DNA from: Candidatus Bathyarchaeota archaeon
GTDB lineage: Archaea; Thermoproteota; Bathyarchaeia; RBG-16-48-13; GCA-020355125
Direction: 5' to 3'
DNA length: 15,648 nt
NCBI GenBank assembly: GCA_030607815.1
Contig: JAUWJG010000015.1
Location: 1-15,648, forward strand
Of the stretch, positions 7,663 through 14,024 are shown in pieces. Below the pieces are notes generated by a model. It saw only the letters and a list, made by a program, of their open reading frames with translations. It did not search any database and had not been told where the DNA came from. Both the position numbers and the translations under genes were made by a program. Every line of letters starts with the position of its first letter. The first letter of the stretch is position 1.

Positions 7663-7815
7663 GTGTTTTCACGAAAAAATTCCACGGTTACTTATAAGGA
7701 TTTATTGATAAAGAGGGAAGTTATTGTCAAGTGTATAAACATGAATTTCACAAATTTCATGGAGAGTTTACAATTGACAGATTGAATAAATGAATTCTAA
7801 TCCCAGTTAATATCC

Positions 7816-8376
7816 TCATTGAGGCTCTACAGTAACAGCTACGCCACGTTTTATCAAGCTCTCCGCATTTTCAGAGGGGAGGGAAGCCACGTCTTCAATC
7901 TTAAAAGGGCCATAGGTCTTCATATTCGAACCTACTATAGCGGGTATATCTTTTAGGAACCTAACTACTAGGATCTTTGACTTCTCTGTCCGTTTGGATT
8001 CTTTAGTATTGAGGCTTTGACCTTTGAGTGTTTTTCGTGTAAAGTTCTTGATTTGGTTCATTGTTAATGAAATACTAGTGCAGATAATGTCTTCTTCTGA
8101 GGTTAAATAGTTAGATGGGATTTGTTCACCATTAAAGAGGGCAGTTGAGATTTTAGTGTATCTTATTTGAATCAGATCAGTGATGATCTTTTCTAAGTTT
8201 TTTTGTTTCTCAAGGGCAAGGTGTGCCAGAAGGGTTTTATCATCCAACAGTTCAATCTCATCCTTTAAAGCTTTAAGGTATATACTTAGTTCAGTATAGA
8301 AGCGTTTATCTAAAGGCTGAATTTTTGGATCTTCTTTCTCCTTTTTCCAAGCCTTATAAAACATAATGTAGTCCAT
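7816..8376 (-). CDS. gins51: GINS complex subunit Gins51 (A-B domain order)
   Basis: Partner of Gins23 in the archaeal GINS tetramer. The helical A domain occupies roughly residues 1-115 (FYKAWKKEKED, LKALKDEIELL, KIITDLIQIRYTKI). A charged linker follows (about 118-134), then the small B domain (135-184: ILVVRFLKDIPAIVG, TYGPFKIEDVASLP, LIKRGVAV). This A-then-B order defines the Gins51/Gins15 class, opposite to that of the protein at 5451-6017. Length 186 is typical. The start ATG has GTGAT 7 bases upstream and a TATA-like box at 8411-8419, so it probably has its own promoter. Having both GINS classes in one locus implies a heterotetramer rather than a Gins51 homotetramer. Confidence 0.9.
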   Translation of the reverse strand: MDYIMFYKAWKKEKEDPKIQPLDKRFYTELSIYLKALKDEIELLDDKTLLAHLALEKQKNLEKIITDLIQIRYTKISTALFNGEQIPSNYLTSEEDIICTSISLTMNQIKNFTRKTLKGQSLNTKESKRTEKSKILVVRFLKDIPAIVGSNMKTYGPFKIEDVASLPSENAESLIKRGVAVTVEPQ

Positions 8377-8410
8377 AAGTCATATCACTGGGAAGATGAT
8401 TTCAGTATCT

Positions 8411-8419
8411 TATATTAAA
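8411..8419 (-). promoter_or_regulatory. TATA-like box for gins51
   Basis: Minus-strand TTTAATATA lies about 39 bases above the gins51 ATG and predicts a leader of about 13 bases containing the GTGAT site. It sits in the 74-base gap after priS. Confidence 0.45.
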
Positions 8420-8450
8420 TAGGGTTTTTTAGATCTATAAAGATGATCTT

Positions 8451-9716
8451 TTAATCTGTTAAAAGAGCGGCTCTTTTACAGAGTAAGTATATTGCAGCAG
8501 CCATCGGTAGCTTAACCGTTTCCCTTTCATAGGGTCCATAAATCTCTTTTCCTATTCGGAAGCGGTGAGCGGCTAAAATATAAACTTTTAATGTACCTTC
8601 ATTGAACGCTACGGCATCTCTGAGAGGATCGAATCTTTCCAAAGATTTAGATGGAATACTTACTACTTTAAGCCCTGTTTTTCCGTGAAGGGTTAAAGGC
8701 ATCCTTATTAATCTATGAATGTCAATCGTGACAACAGTGTCAATACTGACTGCTTGATTAACCACACTGATCTCAACCAGTTTTTCCCAAGTCTTTATGC
8801 CTATGCCTTTTATTGATCCCCAAGGATTCCCAGTATTCCATGTTTTAAGAATTTTTTCTCTTTGTAAAAAAATTAATGAGGCTATGTTTTTATTAATTCC
8901 ATTTATCTCTTTGAGTTGTTGAAGGTTGTATGTAACGATAATATCATAGACACCTCTTGCTATCTTTCCACTCCAACCTGGATCGTTTAAATCAGGTCCT
9001 ATGATTTTTTGTCCCGTTTTTCTACTCACCGGCATTAATCCATGGAGAGATACTTTCAGTCCAGTACCTTGAACATAATCTACAATCTCTTTTCTTGCAT
9101 CTTGATCAAGCTGTTTGATTTCATCTCTTTCAACATGGATGTGATATCCTCTATGTCCTGAAAAACATACTTCAACATCTTGAGGAGGAAAACCAAAGTC
9201 ATTGACAAGGAATTCAATGAGTTTCAGAGCTTCCGATTTAGCTGTTTCCAGACAAGTCTCACAAAGCCAAGCTACCATCTTGAATTTACTACCCCCACAT
9301 TGTGAGCAGACCGAAGGTTGTTTTCCTACACCAGCTTGGTCACATAGCTCACATGTCCAATATTCGTGCTCTTCCGTGCAGGGTGTACTGATATGGTCAA
9401 AGTCTATGTCGAAGATTAAATCTGCACCAATCCATTCTTTTTTTCCCATCTCTCGACTGGGATGTTTGTAATATGCTGCTGAATGGTATACGTCAGATGG
9501 TGTTATCAATTTGATGAAATCTCTGAAAAATCGAGGTTCTGAGAAGGCTTTATGACGTAGCATAATTCCTTTATCTGAAAGAATGAAACCGAATTCCCTC
9601 TTTTTATAGGAAGTAGGGAGAGGGATTTTATTTGCATTATCTCTATAATATTCAGTGAACTTCTGTATTATGAATTTTCGTGGATTTTTCATCGCTTTTT
9701 CCCTTTTGATTCTCAC
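8451..9716 (-). CDS. priS: DNA primase catalytic (small) subunit PriS
   Basis: Catalytic subunit of the archaeo-eukaryotic primase that makes primers for replication. Catalytic Asp103 and Asp105 are in LIFDIDFD; the nucleotide-binding SGHRGYHIHV is at about 186-195; the third acidic residue is Asp332 in TIDIHRLIRMP, followed by LHGKTGL. A cysteine-rich zinc region lies at 113-155 with three CxxC pairs (122/125, 137/140, 152/155) plus Cys113. At 421 residues it is somewhat longer than many PriS. The GTG at 9716 overlaps the priL stop as GTGA. An ATG at 9692 (MKNPRKFIIQKF) fits the family N-terminus better and may be the real start. It is coupled to priL. Confidence 0.97.
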   Translation of the reverse strand: MRIKREKAMKNPRKFIIQKFTEYYRDNANKIPLPTSYKKREFGFILSDKGIMLRHKAFSEPRFFRDFIKLITPSDVYHSAAYYKHPSREMGKKEWIGADLIFDIDFDHISTPCTEEHEYWTCELCDQAGVGKQPSVCSQCGGSKFKMVAWLCETCLETAKSEALKLIEFLVNDFGFPPQDVEVCFSGHRGYHIHVERDEIKQLDQDARKEIVDYVQGTGLKVSLHGLMPVSRKTGQKIIGPDLNDPGWSGKIARGVYDIIVTYNLQQLKEINGINKNIASLIFLQREKILKTWNTGNPWGSIKGIGIKTWEKLVEISVVNQAVSIDTVVTIDIHRLIRMPLTLHGKTGLKVVSIPSKSLERFDPLRDAVAFNEGTLKVYILAAHRFRIGKEIYGPYERETVKLPMAAAIYLLCKRAALLTD

Positions 9717-10747
9717 TTTTTAATCATTCTGATTTTTCTTCGGTAATATGCAAGGGGATGTTTAATACGAGAACATAGCTCATCAGGACCTGGACATAGA
9801 CGATGAGTTTTTAGTGTCTCGCAGCTTGGCGGAGTATATTTTGTACCTGAACCCCTTACACCAGCTATATGTTCAACCTGATACCGGGTCAATCTCTGAT
9901 TAAAATCAGAAATGGGAGTGTATAGTTTTATGAGTTTCTCAATTTTCATTCCTGCGTTTAATAGAAAAGACGTTAATGTAAAGCGTCCAACGTGAGAGAT
10001 GTGCTGACCTGAGATGAGGTAGTCATAAAGATTTTTTATGCATGGGGGATATGCAGCACTGATGATGTTTCGAGGTTGCTCTTTAATCCGTATTCGTTCC
10101 TTTCGAATGTTCAATCTTTGTTTTATGTGTTCAATTCTCTGAAGTAATAATGGGTTTAACTCGACCTTAGGACTTGTATTAATTGTATTTTCAATATGTT
10201 TTCGAACTTCTTCACTAATCAGCCGTGAGAACTCATCCTTTTGAAGAAAGACTTCACCGTTGATAAGATGTTTATTCACGAGTTTCCACCGGAAATCGTG
10301 GAAGTTTGGTGCATTTCTGAGATAATCGATGAAACTGAGGGAAAAATCGAAAGGTTGATAGATCTCGAGAGGGAGACGCTTAACTTTCCATCCGAAGATA
10401 GAGATTGCAATTTCGGTAAGTTTCTCATCTACGTCTTCTTTAAGGAGAGCCTGTATTCTCTTGGATTCTGCTAGAGCGTATCGTTTCTTCAGATAATTAT
10501 CTGCGATGTTTGAGACAAAGATTATAGCGACGGGATATGACAGGAGTTCTATGTCATATCCTAGTCGGGATTCCCATTTAATTATACCATCAAGGAGGGC
10601 TTCTTCTATTCGTGCTTCGGCGCGAGTTACGATTGCGGAGAATTCTGGTTGAGAGAGCTCATCTGTTTTAAGATCTAAGCGCTTAACGTAGTCAACAGCA
10701 CCTATTATGAAGGGATATTTAGCGAAATCTTCTTTTGAAACCAGCAT
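9713..10747 (-). CDS. priL: DNA primase regulatory (large) subunit PriL
   Basis: Large primase subunit that holds the 4Fe-4S cluster and helps initiate primers. The N-terminal helical domain spans about 1-205. The C-terminal domain carries the four cluster cysteines Cys236 (YPPC), Cys309 (PPSC), Cys318 (HRLC) and Cys325 (DELC), together with FTLTSFLLNAGM and the YQVEHIAGVRGSGTKY segment typical of PriL. Length 344 is usual. Its stop overlaps the priS GTG by a GTGA, which fits a stable heterodimer made from one mRNA. A divergent promoter region separates it from pyrI; a TATA-like TTTAAA lies about 36 bases above the ATG. Confidence 0.96.
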   Translation of the reverse strand: MLVSKEDFAKYPFIIGAVDYVKRLDLKTDELSQPEFSAIVTRAEARIEEALLDGIIKWESRLGYDIELLSYPVAIIFVSNIADNYLKKRYALAESKRIQALLKEDVDEKLTEIAISIFGWKVKRLPLEIYQPFDFSLSFIDYLRNAPNFHDFRWKLVNKHLINGEVFLQKDEFSRLISEEVRKHIENTINTSPKVELNPLLLQRIEHIKQRLNIRKERIRIKEQPRNIISAAYPPCIKNLYDYLISGQHISHVGRFTLTSFLLNAGMKIEKLIKLYTPISDFNQRLTRYQVEHIAGVRGSGTKYTPPSCETLKTHRLCPGPDELCSRIKHPLAYYRRKIRMIKK

Positions 10748-10778
10748 TTATTCTCTATAAAATAAAAGGATAGTAATG

Positions 10779-10786
10779 TTTTAAAT
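10779..10786 (-). promoter_or_regulatory. TATA-like box for priL-priS
   Basis: Minus-strand ATTTAAAA in the divergent priL/pyrI gap predicts a leader of about 10 bases. It lies about 45 bases from the plus-strand TATA box of pyrI. Confidence 0.4.
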
Positions 10787-10827
10787 GTGTCCAATTTAAT
10801 GTAGTAGACTTTTTATTGATGGAACAG

Positions 10828-10836
10828 TTTATAAAA
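10828..10836 (+). promoter_or_regulatory. TATA box for pyrI
   Basis: TTTATAAAA is a strong archaeal TATA match. It predicts transcription from about 10858 and a short leader holding GAGGAG at 10870-10875, 5 bases before the pyrI ATG. Confidence 0.6.
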
Positions 10837-10880
10837 GGTTGAAATTCAGATATGCATGTAGCTAATGTAGAGGAGTATAA

Positions 10881-11351
10881 ATGATGGCTGAGGAAAAAGA
10901 GCTTCGTGTACAAAAGATTAAGGAGGGAACTGTTATTGACCATATCAGTGCAGGAGGTTCACTATCAGTTTTAAAAATTTTGGGTATAATGGGTCGCGAG
11001 GATAATATAGTAAGCATAGTGATGAATGTGTCAAGTCACAGTCTAGGGAGGAAGGATATAGTTAAAGTTGAAGGACGGGAATTGAATCCAGAAGAATTGG
11101 ATAAAATTGCACTCGTAGCTCCCCGATCGACAATAAATATTGTGCGGAATTATGTTGTTGTGGAAAAACAGAAACCGAGGCTCCCAAAGATGATTAAAGG
11201 TATCGTGAAATGTGCTAATGTGACATGTATTTCTAACAGTAATGAACCAGCGGATTCAATGTTCTATGTGGAGAATGATGATCCTTTAAGGTTAAGATGT
11301 TACTATTGTAGTAGGTACTTAGAGAAAGACGATATCATTCGACAATTCTAA
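10881..11351 (+). CDS. pyrI: Aspartate carbamoyltransferase regulatory chain PyrI
   Basis: Regulatory subunit that binds nucleotides and confers allosteric control on aspartate carbamoyltransferase in pyrimidine synthesis. The nucleotide-binding domain (about 9-100) shows GTVIDHISAG, SSHSLGRKDIVKVEG and IALVAPRSTINIV. The zinc domain has Cys111, Cys116, Cys140 and Cys143 (CANVTC ... CYYC), which in the family forms the contact with the catalytic chain. Length 156 is standard. Two adjacent ATG codons follow a GAGGAG site; the first has the better spacing. The catalytic chain gene pyrB, usually adjacent, is not in this window: priL lies on one side and a gene-poor stretch on the other. Confidence 0.97.
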   Translation: MMAEEKELRVQKIKEGTVIDHISAGGSLSVLKILGIMGREDNIVSIVMNVSSHSLGRKDIVKVEGRELNPEELDKIALVAPRSTINIVRNYVVVEKQKPRLPKMIKGIVKCANVTCISNSNEPADSMFYVENDDPLRLRCYYCSRYLEKDDIIRQF

Positions 11352-11359
11352 GTTTATAG

Positions 11360-11537
11360 ATTTATGTTAAGAGCAACGAACTTTTATCTTCAATTAGACT
11401 TGGTAATAATTTATTTACATTTCCAGGATCTAGATGAGTAAAAGATTATTTTGAATCAACATTTCAATTAAATTATAAGTGTATCGATGGTGAAGACAAT
11501 AAAGATGAAATAGAAGACGAGGAAAAATGGGTTAGAT
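11360..11537 (+). pseudogene. Possible decayed coding remnant with an in-frame TGA
   Basis: One plus frame stays open for about 59 codons apart from a single TGA at 11435-11437. The reading has a natural-looking composition (LGNNLFTFPGSR, stop, VKDYFESTFQLNYK, then an acidic stretch ending EKWVR). There is no start codon with a ribosome site and I recognise no family. It could be the worn end of a lost gene or a chance opening in AT-rich DNA. Confidence 0.2.
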
Positions 11538-11620
11538 GAAGATTTAAGTAAAACTTTATAGACAAAATATTGAGAGTCAGTTTATTGATTATGAGACAAA
11601 TAGAATCCTAATATAGTTGG

Positions 11621-11912
11621 CTAGATAATTTTAGGTGAGACGACATGTTTATTTTTCAGTGTTATTTTTCTACGAGAAAAAAAATTAGCTGAAGTATAAA
11701 ATTTTGCTATCAAGTCATGGTTTACCTTGTAAAGTATTCTTGCACTTGAAATCTGGTGATATTTCTTGGAATTTACTGAGCTTTTGCTTAAACATTTTGA
11801 TTAGCATCGGTCCAACCAATAAATGAATTTTCCATCGGCTCAACAACGTGTAATTATCATAGGTTTTATCTTCAATAATAAGATAATTGAATGTGAGATC
11901 ATGTTTTTCTGT
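11621..11912 (-). pseudogene. Possible frameshifted gene remnant, unknown family
   Basis: On the minus strand a frame runs open for 65 codons from 11912 to a TGA at 11715, with ordinary protein-like composition (NYLIIEDKTYDNYTLLSRW, GPMLIKMFKQKLSKFQEIS). A second minus frame overlaps its end and continues to a TAG at 11621 (HDLIAKFYTSANFFSRRK). A single frameshift near 11720 would join them into about 97 codons. There is no good start: a TAG precedes the open part and the first ATG is internal at 11807. I do not recognise the product. Chance openings in AT-rich DNA remain a real alternative. Confidence 0.28.
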
Positions 11913-12037
11913 CTAAGCATAATCAGTAAAAAATCAGAGTTCCAAGAAGGAGTAAAGAGAAGTAGAAAGGAAAATAGATATGAGTTAAAAAACGATATTG
12001 ATATAAATGGAAATTATGAGGATTCTTAAACAATAAG

Positions 12038-12046
12038 ATATATAGC
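12038..12046 (+). promoter_or_regulatory. TATA-like box for the membrane transferase gene
   Basis: GATATATAG is about 41 bases before the GTG at 12083 and would give a leader of about 17 bases. Its place suggests that the short form of the gene is actually expressed from here. Confidence 0.4.
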
Positions 12047-12082
12047 ATAAGATGGCAGTATTTTCTTTTAATTTAAGAGAGA

Positions 12083-12955
12083 GTGAGATTTTTAGTGCCT
12101 TTTCCAAAAGTGAAAGATTTTCATAAACCGGGTAAGCCTTTAGTTCCAAATTGTTATGGTATATTCTACGTCCTTGTCAGTGTTTGTTACTGGTTTATTC
12201 TTGTATTTCTTGGGATTATGGAAACAGAGGCGATTGCTCTTACTTCTTCAGTTCTTTTCGGAAGCACCATGGGTCTCTTCGATGACATCACAGATCTTCG
12301 ATGGCGATATAAAGCGATTCTACCTGTTTTTGCTGCCCTACCCTACACAGTTTTACAACCTTCGGATAGAACGGCAATCTCACTTTTACTTATAGGCGTC
12401 GTGCGTTTAGGTGAACTCTTTTTCATAGTTCTAGTTCCATTAGTAGTAACTGTAACAACTAATGTCTACAATCAGCTGGGTGGATTGAATGGTTTAGAAT
12501 CTCTAACTGGTTTAATTGTTTTAATCGGATTGACCATGGCCTCTGAAACTGAAGGAGGTGTGCTGCTGTCAATAGTTCCAATTCTTTGTTTATTAGTTTT
12601 GGGATACATAAGTTATCGGGGAAAAGCCTTCATCGGTAACATCGGAAGTTTCTCAATAGGTTTAACATTAGCAGTGTATGCAGCGCTCATGAACGTTAAG
12701 AGTGTCCTCCTCATATCCCTAATCCCATTTATATTCAACTCTTTACTCATCCTCTACTCTAACTACATCATCCATGATAAAGCAGATACTGAAATGGATG
12801 AAAATGGATTACTTTATTCCAAACGTATTAGAAGTCTAAGAACACTGATACTACACTATAAAAGATTGAATGAACACCAAACAGTGATCGTTATATGTAT
12901 AATCATCGCCTTCTTCACAATCTTAGGTGTAAGTATTCAAAAATTGATGATTTAG
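12083..12955 (+). CDS. MraY/Alg7-type sugar-phosphate transferase (GT4-like), N-terminally short
   Basis: Polytopic membrane protein of the family that moves a GlcNAc- or MurNAc-type sugar 1-phosphate from a nucleotide to a polyprenyl phosphate carrier, in archaea the first step of N-glycan or surface glycan assembly. Seen: first-loop motif DFHKPGKP (12-19), GLFDDITDLRW (64-74) with the Mg-binding Asp67-Asp68, TNVYNQLGGLNGLE (126-139), and FIGNIGSFSIG (183-193). About nine hydrophobic segments are visible; the helix that should precede the first-loop motif is absent, and TAA at 12074 closes the frame upstream. In the GNIGS motif an Asn (186) stands where MraY has a Mg-binding Asp. Start is GTG 12083, or GTG 12095. 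Family assignment is good; activity and substrate are unsure. Confidence 0.82.
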   Translation: MRFLVPFPKVKDFHKPGKPLVPNCYGIFYVLVSVCYWFILVFLGIMETEAIALTSSVLFGSTMGLFDDITDLRWRYKAILPVFAALPYTVLQPSDRTAISLLLIGVVRLGELFFIVLVPLVVTVTTNVYNQLGGLNGLESLTGLIVLIGLTMASETEGGVLLSIVPILCLLVLGYISYRGKAFIGNIGSFSIGLTLAVYAALMNVKSVLLISLIPFIFNSLLILYSNYIIHDKADTEMDENGLLYSKRIRSLRTLILHYKRLNEHQTVIVICIIIAFFTILGVSIQKLMI

Positions 12956-12984
12956 TTCTTTAATGTGAGAAAGAGCACATATAT

Positions 12985-13215
12985 TCAGGCAAAGAGTCTT
13001 CGAATGATGTATTTATCTTGGAATTTCGTAACAGCGAGCCATTTATGACAGAAAGGACAGATAACTAGTGTTGAAGACCCTAAAATAAATAGATTCGCAA
13101 CGAATTCTAATTGACAGAAGGGACAACGGATCTTTTGCTCTGCCTTATAGTTTATTTTAAGGAGGAGAGCTATAACGCAGATTATTAGAATGATTAAGAT
13201 TATGACAGTGAGCAT
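12985..13215 (-). CDS. Small membrane-anchored zinc-ribbon protein, function unknown
   Basis: Unrecognised 76-residue protein. Residues 3-20 are a continuous hydrophobic helix (LTVIILIILIICVIALLL), followed by a basic stretch and a four-cysteine zinc ribbon (Cys31-x2-Cys34 in CPFC and Cys53-x2-Cys56 in CPFC). The architecture suggests a signal-anchored protein with a zinc domain facing one side of the membrane. The gene is convergent with the transferase gene (29 bases between stops) and divergent from the membrane protein at 13278. ATG 13215 lies only a few bases below the predicted transcript start of the TTATAA element, so it would be nearly leaderless. The paired CPFC motifs argue that it is real despite its size. 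Confidence 0.7.
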   Translation of the reverse strand: MLTVIILIILIICVIALLLKINYKAEQKIRCPFCQLEFVANLFILGSSTLVICPFCHKWLAVTKFQDKYIIRRLFA

Positions 13216-13240
13216 GTTAATATAAATGGTAGAGATACTA

Positions 13241-13248
13241 TTATAAAA
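13241..13248. promoter_or_regulatory. Palindromic TATA element shared by two divergent genes
   Basis: TTATAAAA contains the palindrome TTATAA in a 62-base divergent gap. Its centre is about 28 bases from the minus-strand ATG (13215) and about 35 from the plus-strand ATG (13278). Both distances suit archaeal promoters, and I see no better second TATA box. Confidence 0.42.
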
Positions 13249-13277
13249 TGCTTTAGAAACATACCTGTTGAAGAGAT

Positions 13278-13712
13278 ATGGTTGAGGAAAGTATCACTCT
13301 TTTTGTGAAAAATAGGACAATAAGATATCTTTTGGTGAGCACTCCCATTATTATCATAGTCATATTAGGATTGTGGAGTCTCAACGTAAATTATATTCTT
13401 CTGGTTAGAGATGTAGTGATAGACCATATTAAACGATATCACCCTGAAACAGTAGACTTACTAATACATCTAACTTGGTCTGGGGGAAAAGATGAAACAG
13501 GAGAATTCATGGATAAAGAACACTATATCTACACAAGCAGTGGATGGATAATCGAGATAACCTTTCCTATTTCATCGAATCCTGAGTACGAAATTAAAGC
13601 CGATTACTCTTCTATAAGATCAGGAAGCGTCGGTGTACCAACCAGAATCATCTGGCAGGGTACATATATAAATGATAAAATTACGGAGAAAAATTATACA
13701 ATAGCACAATAA
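13278..13712 (+). CDS. Single-pass membrane protein with exported domain, function unknown
   Basis: 144-residue protein not recognised. Residues 17-34 form one strongly hydrophobic segment (YLLVSTPIIIIVILGLW) after a charged N-terminus, fitting an uncleaved signal anchor with the remaining 105 residues or so outside. The exported part is polar with beta-like stretches (LLIHLTWSGG, WIIEITFPIS, GVPTRIIWQGTYI) and one N-glycosylation sequon (NYT near the C-terminus). No cysteines are present in it. It shares a divergent promoter with the zinc-ribbon membrane protein, hinting at joint expression. No enzyme motif is visible. Confidence 0.68.
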   Translation: MVEESITLFVKNRTIRYLLVSTPIIIIVILGLWSLNVNYILLVRDVVIDHIKRYHPETVDLLIHLTWSGGKDETGEFMDKEHYIYTSSGWIIEITFPISSNPEYEIKADYSSIRSGSVGVPTRIIWQGTYINDKITEKNYTIAQ

Positions 13713-14024
13713 TCAGTTCACTCAGAGAACCTAAAGAAGAAATACTTCTCAATTCCTCATCTAAACACTAGCTTATCTAAAACATAAAAAGATCAATAAG
13801 GATCACTATATTTTTCAGTGTTCAAGAGGGATTAGAAAAGAGAATTCAAAACTATGAATATGCAAACCCTGAGAATTCTTTGGCTAACACAAATAGATAA
13901 AAATCGAATAATGCAATATGTTGAATTTATATGAATTAAATGTGAATAAAATAAATACATTTAAACCAACCCATTATTGAAATACAATAAATTAGCGATA
14001 TTTACTCAGGAGATAAAATAAACA
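13713..14024 (+). other. Intergenic stretch before the por operon
   Basis: About 310 AT-rich bases without a credible gene; the longest ATG frame (from 13855) has only 26 codons. Several TATA-like stretches occur between 13940 and 14003, but none stands out as the por promoter. The AGGAGA site at 14008-14013 belongs to the por gamma gene. The octamer GAGAATTC occurs twice, about 31 bases apart, with no evident role. Confidence 0.5.
14008..14013 (+). promoter_or_regulatory. Ribosome binding site of the por gamma gene
   Basis: AGGAGA lies 11 bases before TTG 14025, a slightly long spacer. No ATG or GTG lies in frame between it and the conserved IRWHGRGGQG, so it supports the TTG start. Confidence 0.5.

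Larger units (their letters stand above)
11352..12082. other. Gene-poor stretch between pyrI and the membrane transferase
   Basis: About 730 AT-rich bases with no intact gene that I trust. It holds protein-like but broken reading frames on both strands (plus 11360-11537, minus 11621-11912) and a 68-codon plus ORF at 11823-12029 that lies antisense to the minus remnant and lacks a ribosome binding site. A TATA-like box for the next gene lies near its end. No RNA gene, repeat array or insertion-sequence end was seen. Confidence 0.6.

Noticed and set aside
8178..8200. GTGATGA resembling a C/D-box sRNA C motif
   Set aside because: Antisense within gins51 with no paired D/D' boxes at suitable spacing.
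8430..8450. Small inverted repeat (AGATC ... GATCT) after priS, considered as a hairpin terminator
   Set aside because: The stem is only about five base pairs and is not followed by a convincing T run in the right place.
10755..10943. 62-codon minus-strand ORF across the priL/pyrI gap
   Set aside because: It overlaps the divergent promoters and the start of pyrI, with no conserved motif.
11823..12029. 68-codon plus-strand ORF before the transferase gene
   Set aside because: No ribosome binding site, composition typical of AT-rich noncoding DNA, and it lies antisense to a more protein-like minus frame.
13836..13880. GAGAATTC repeated twice
   Set aside because: Two short copies in AT-rich intergenic DNA, no array, no flanking structure; probably chance.
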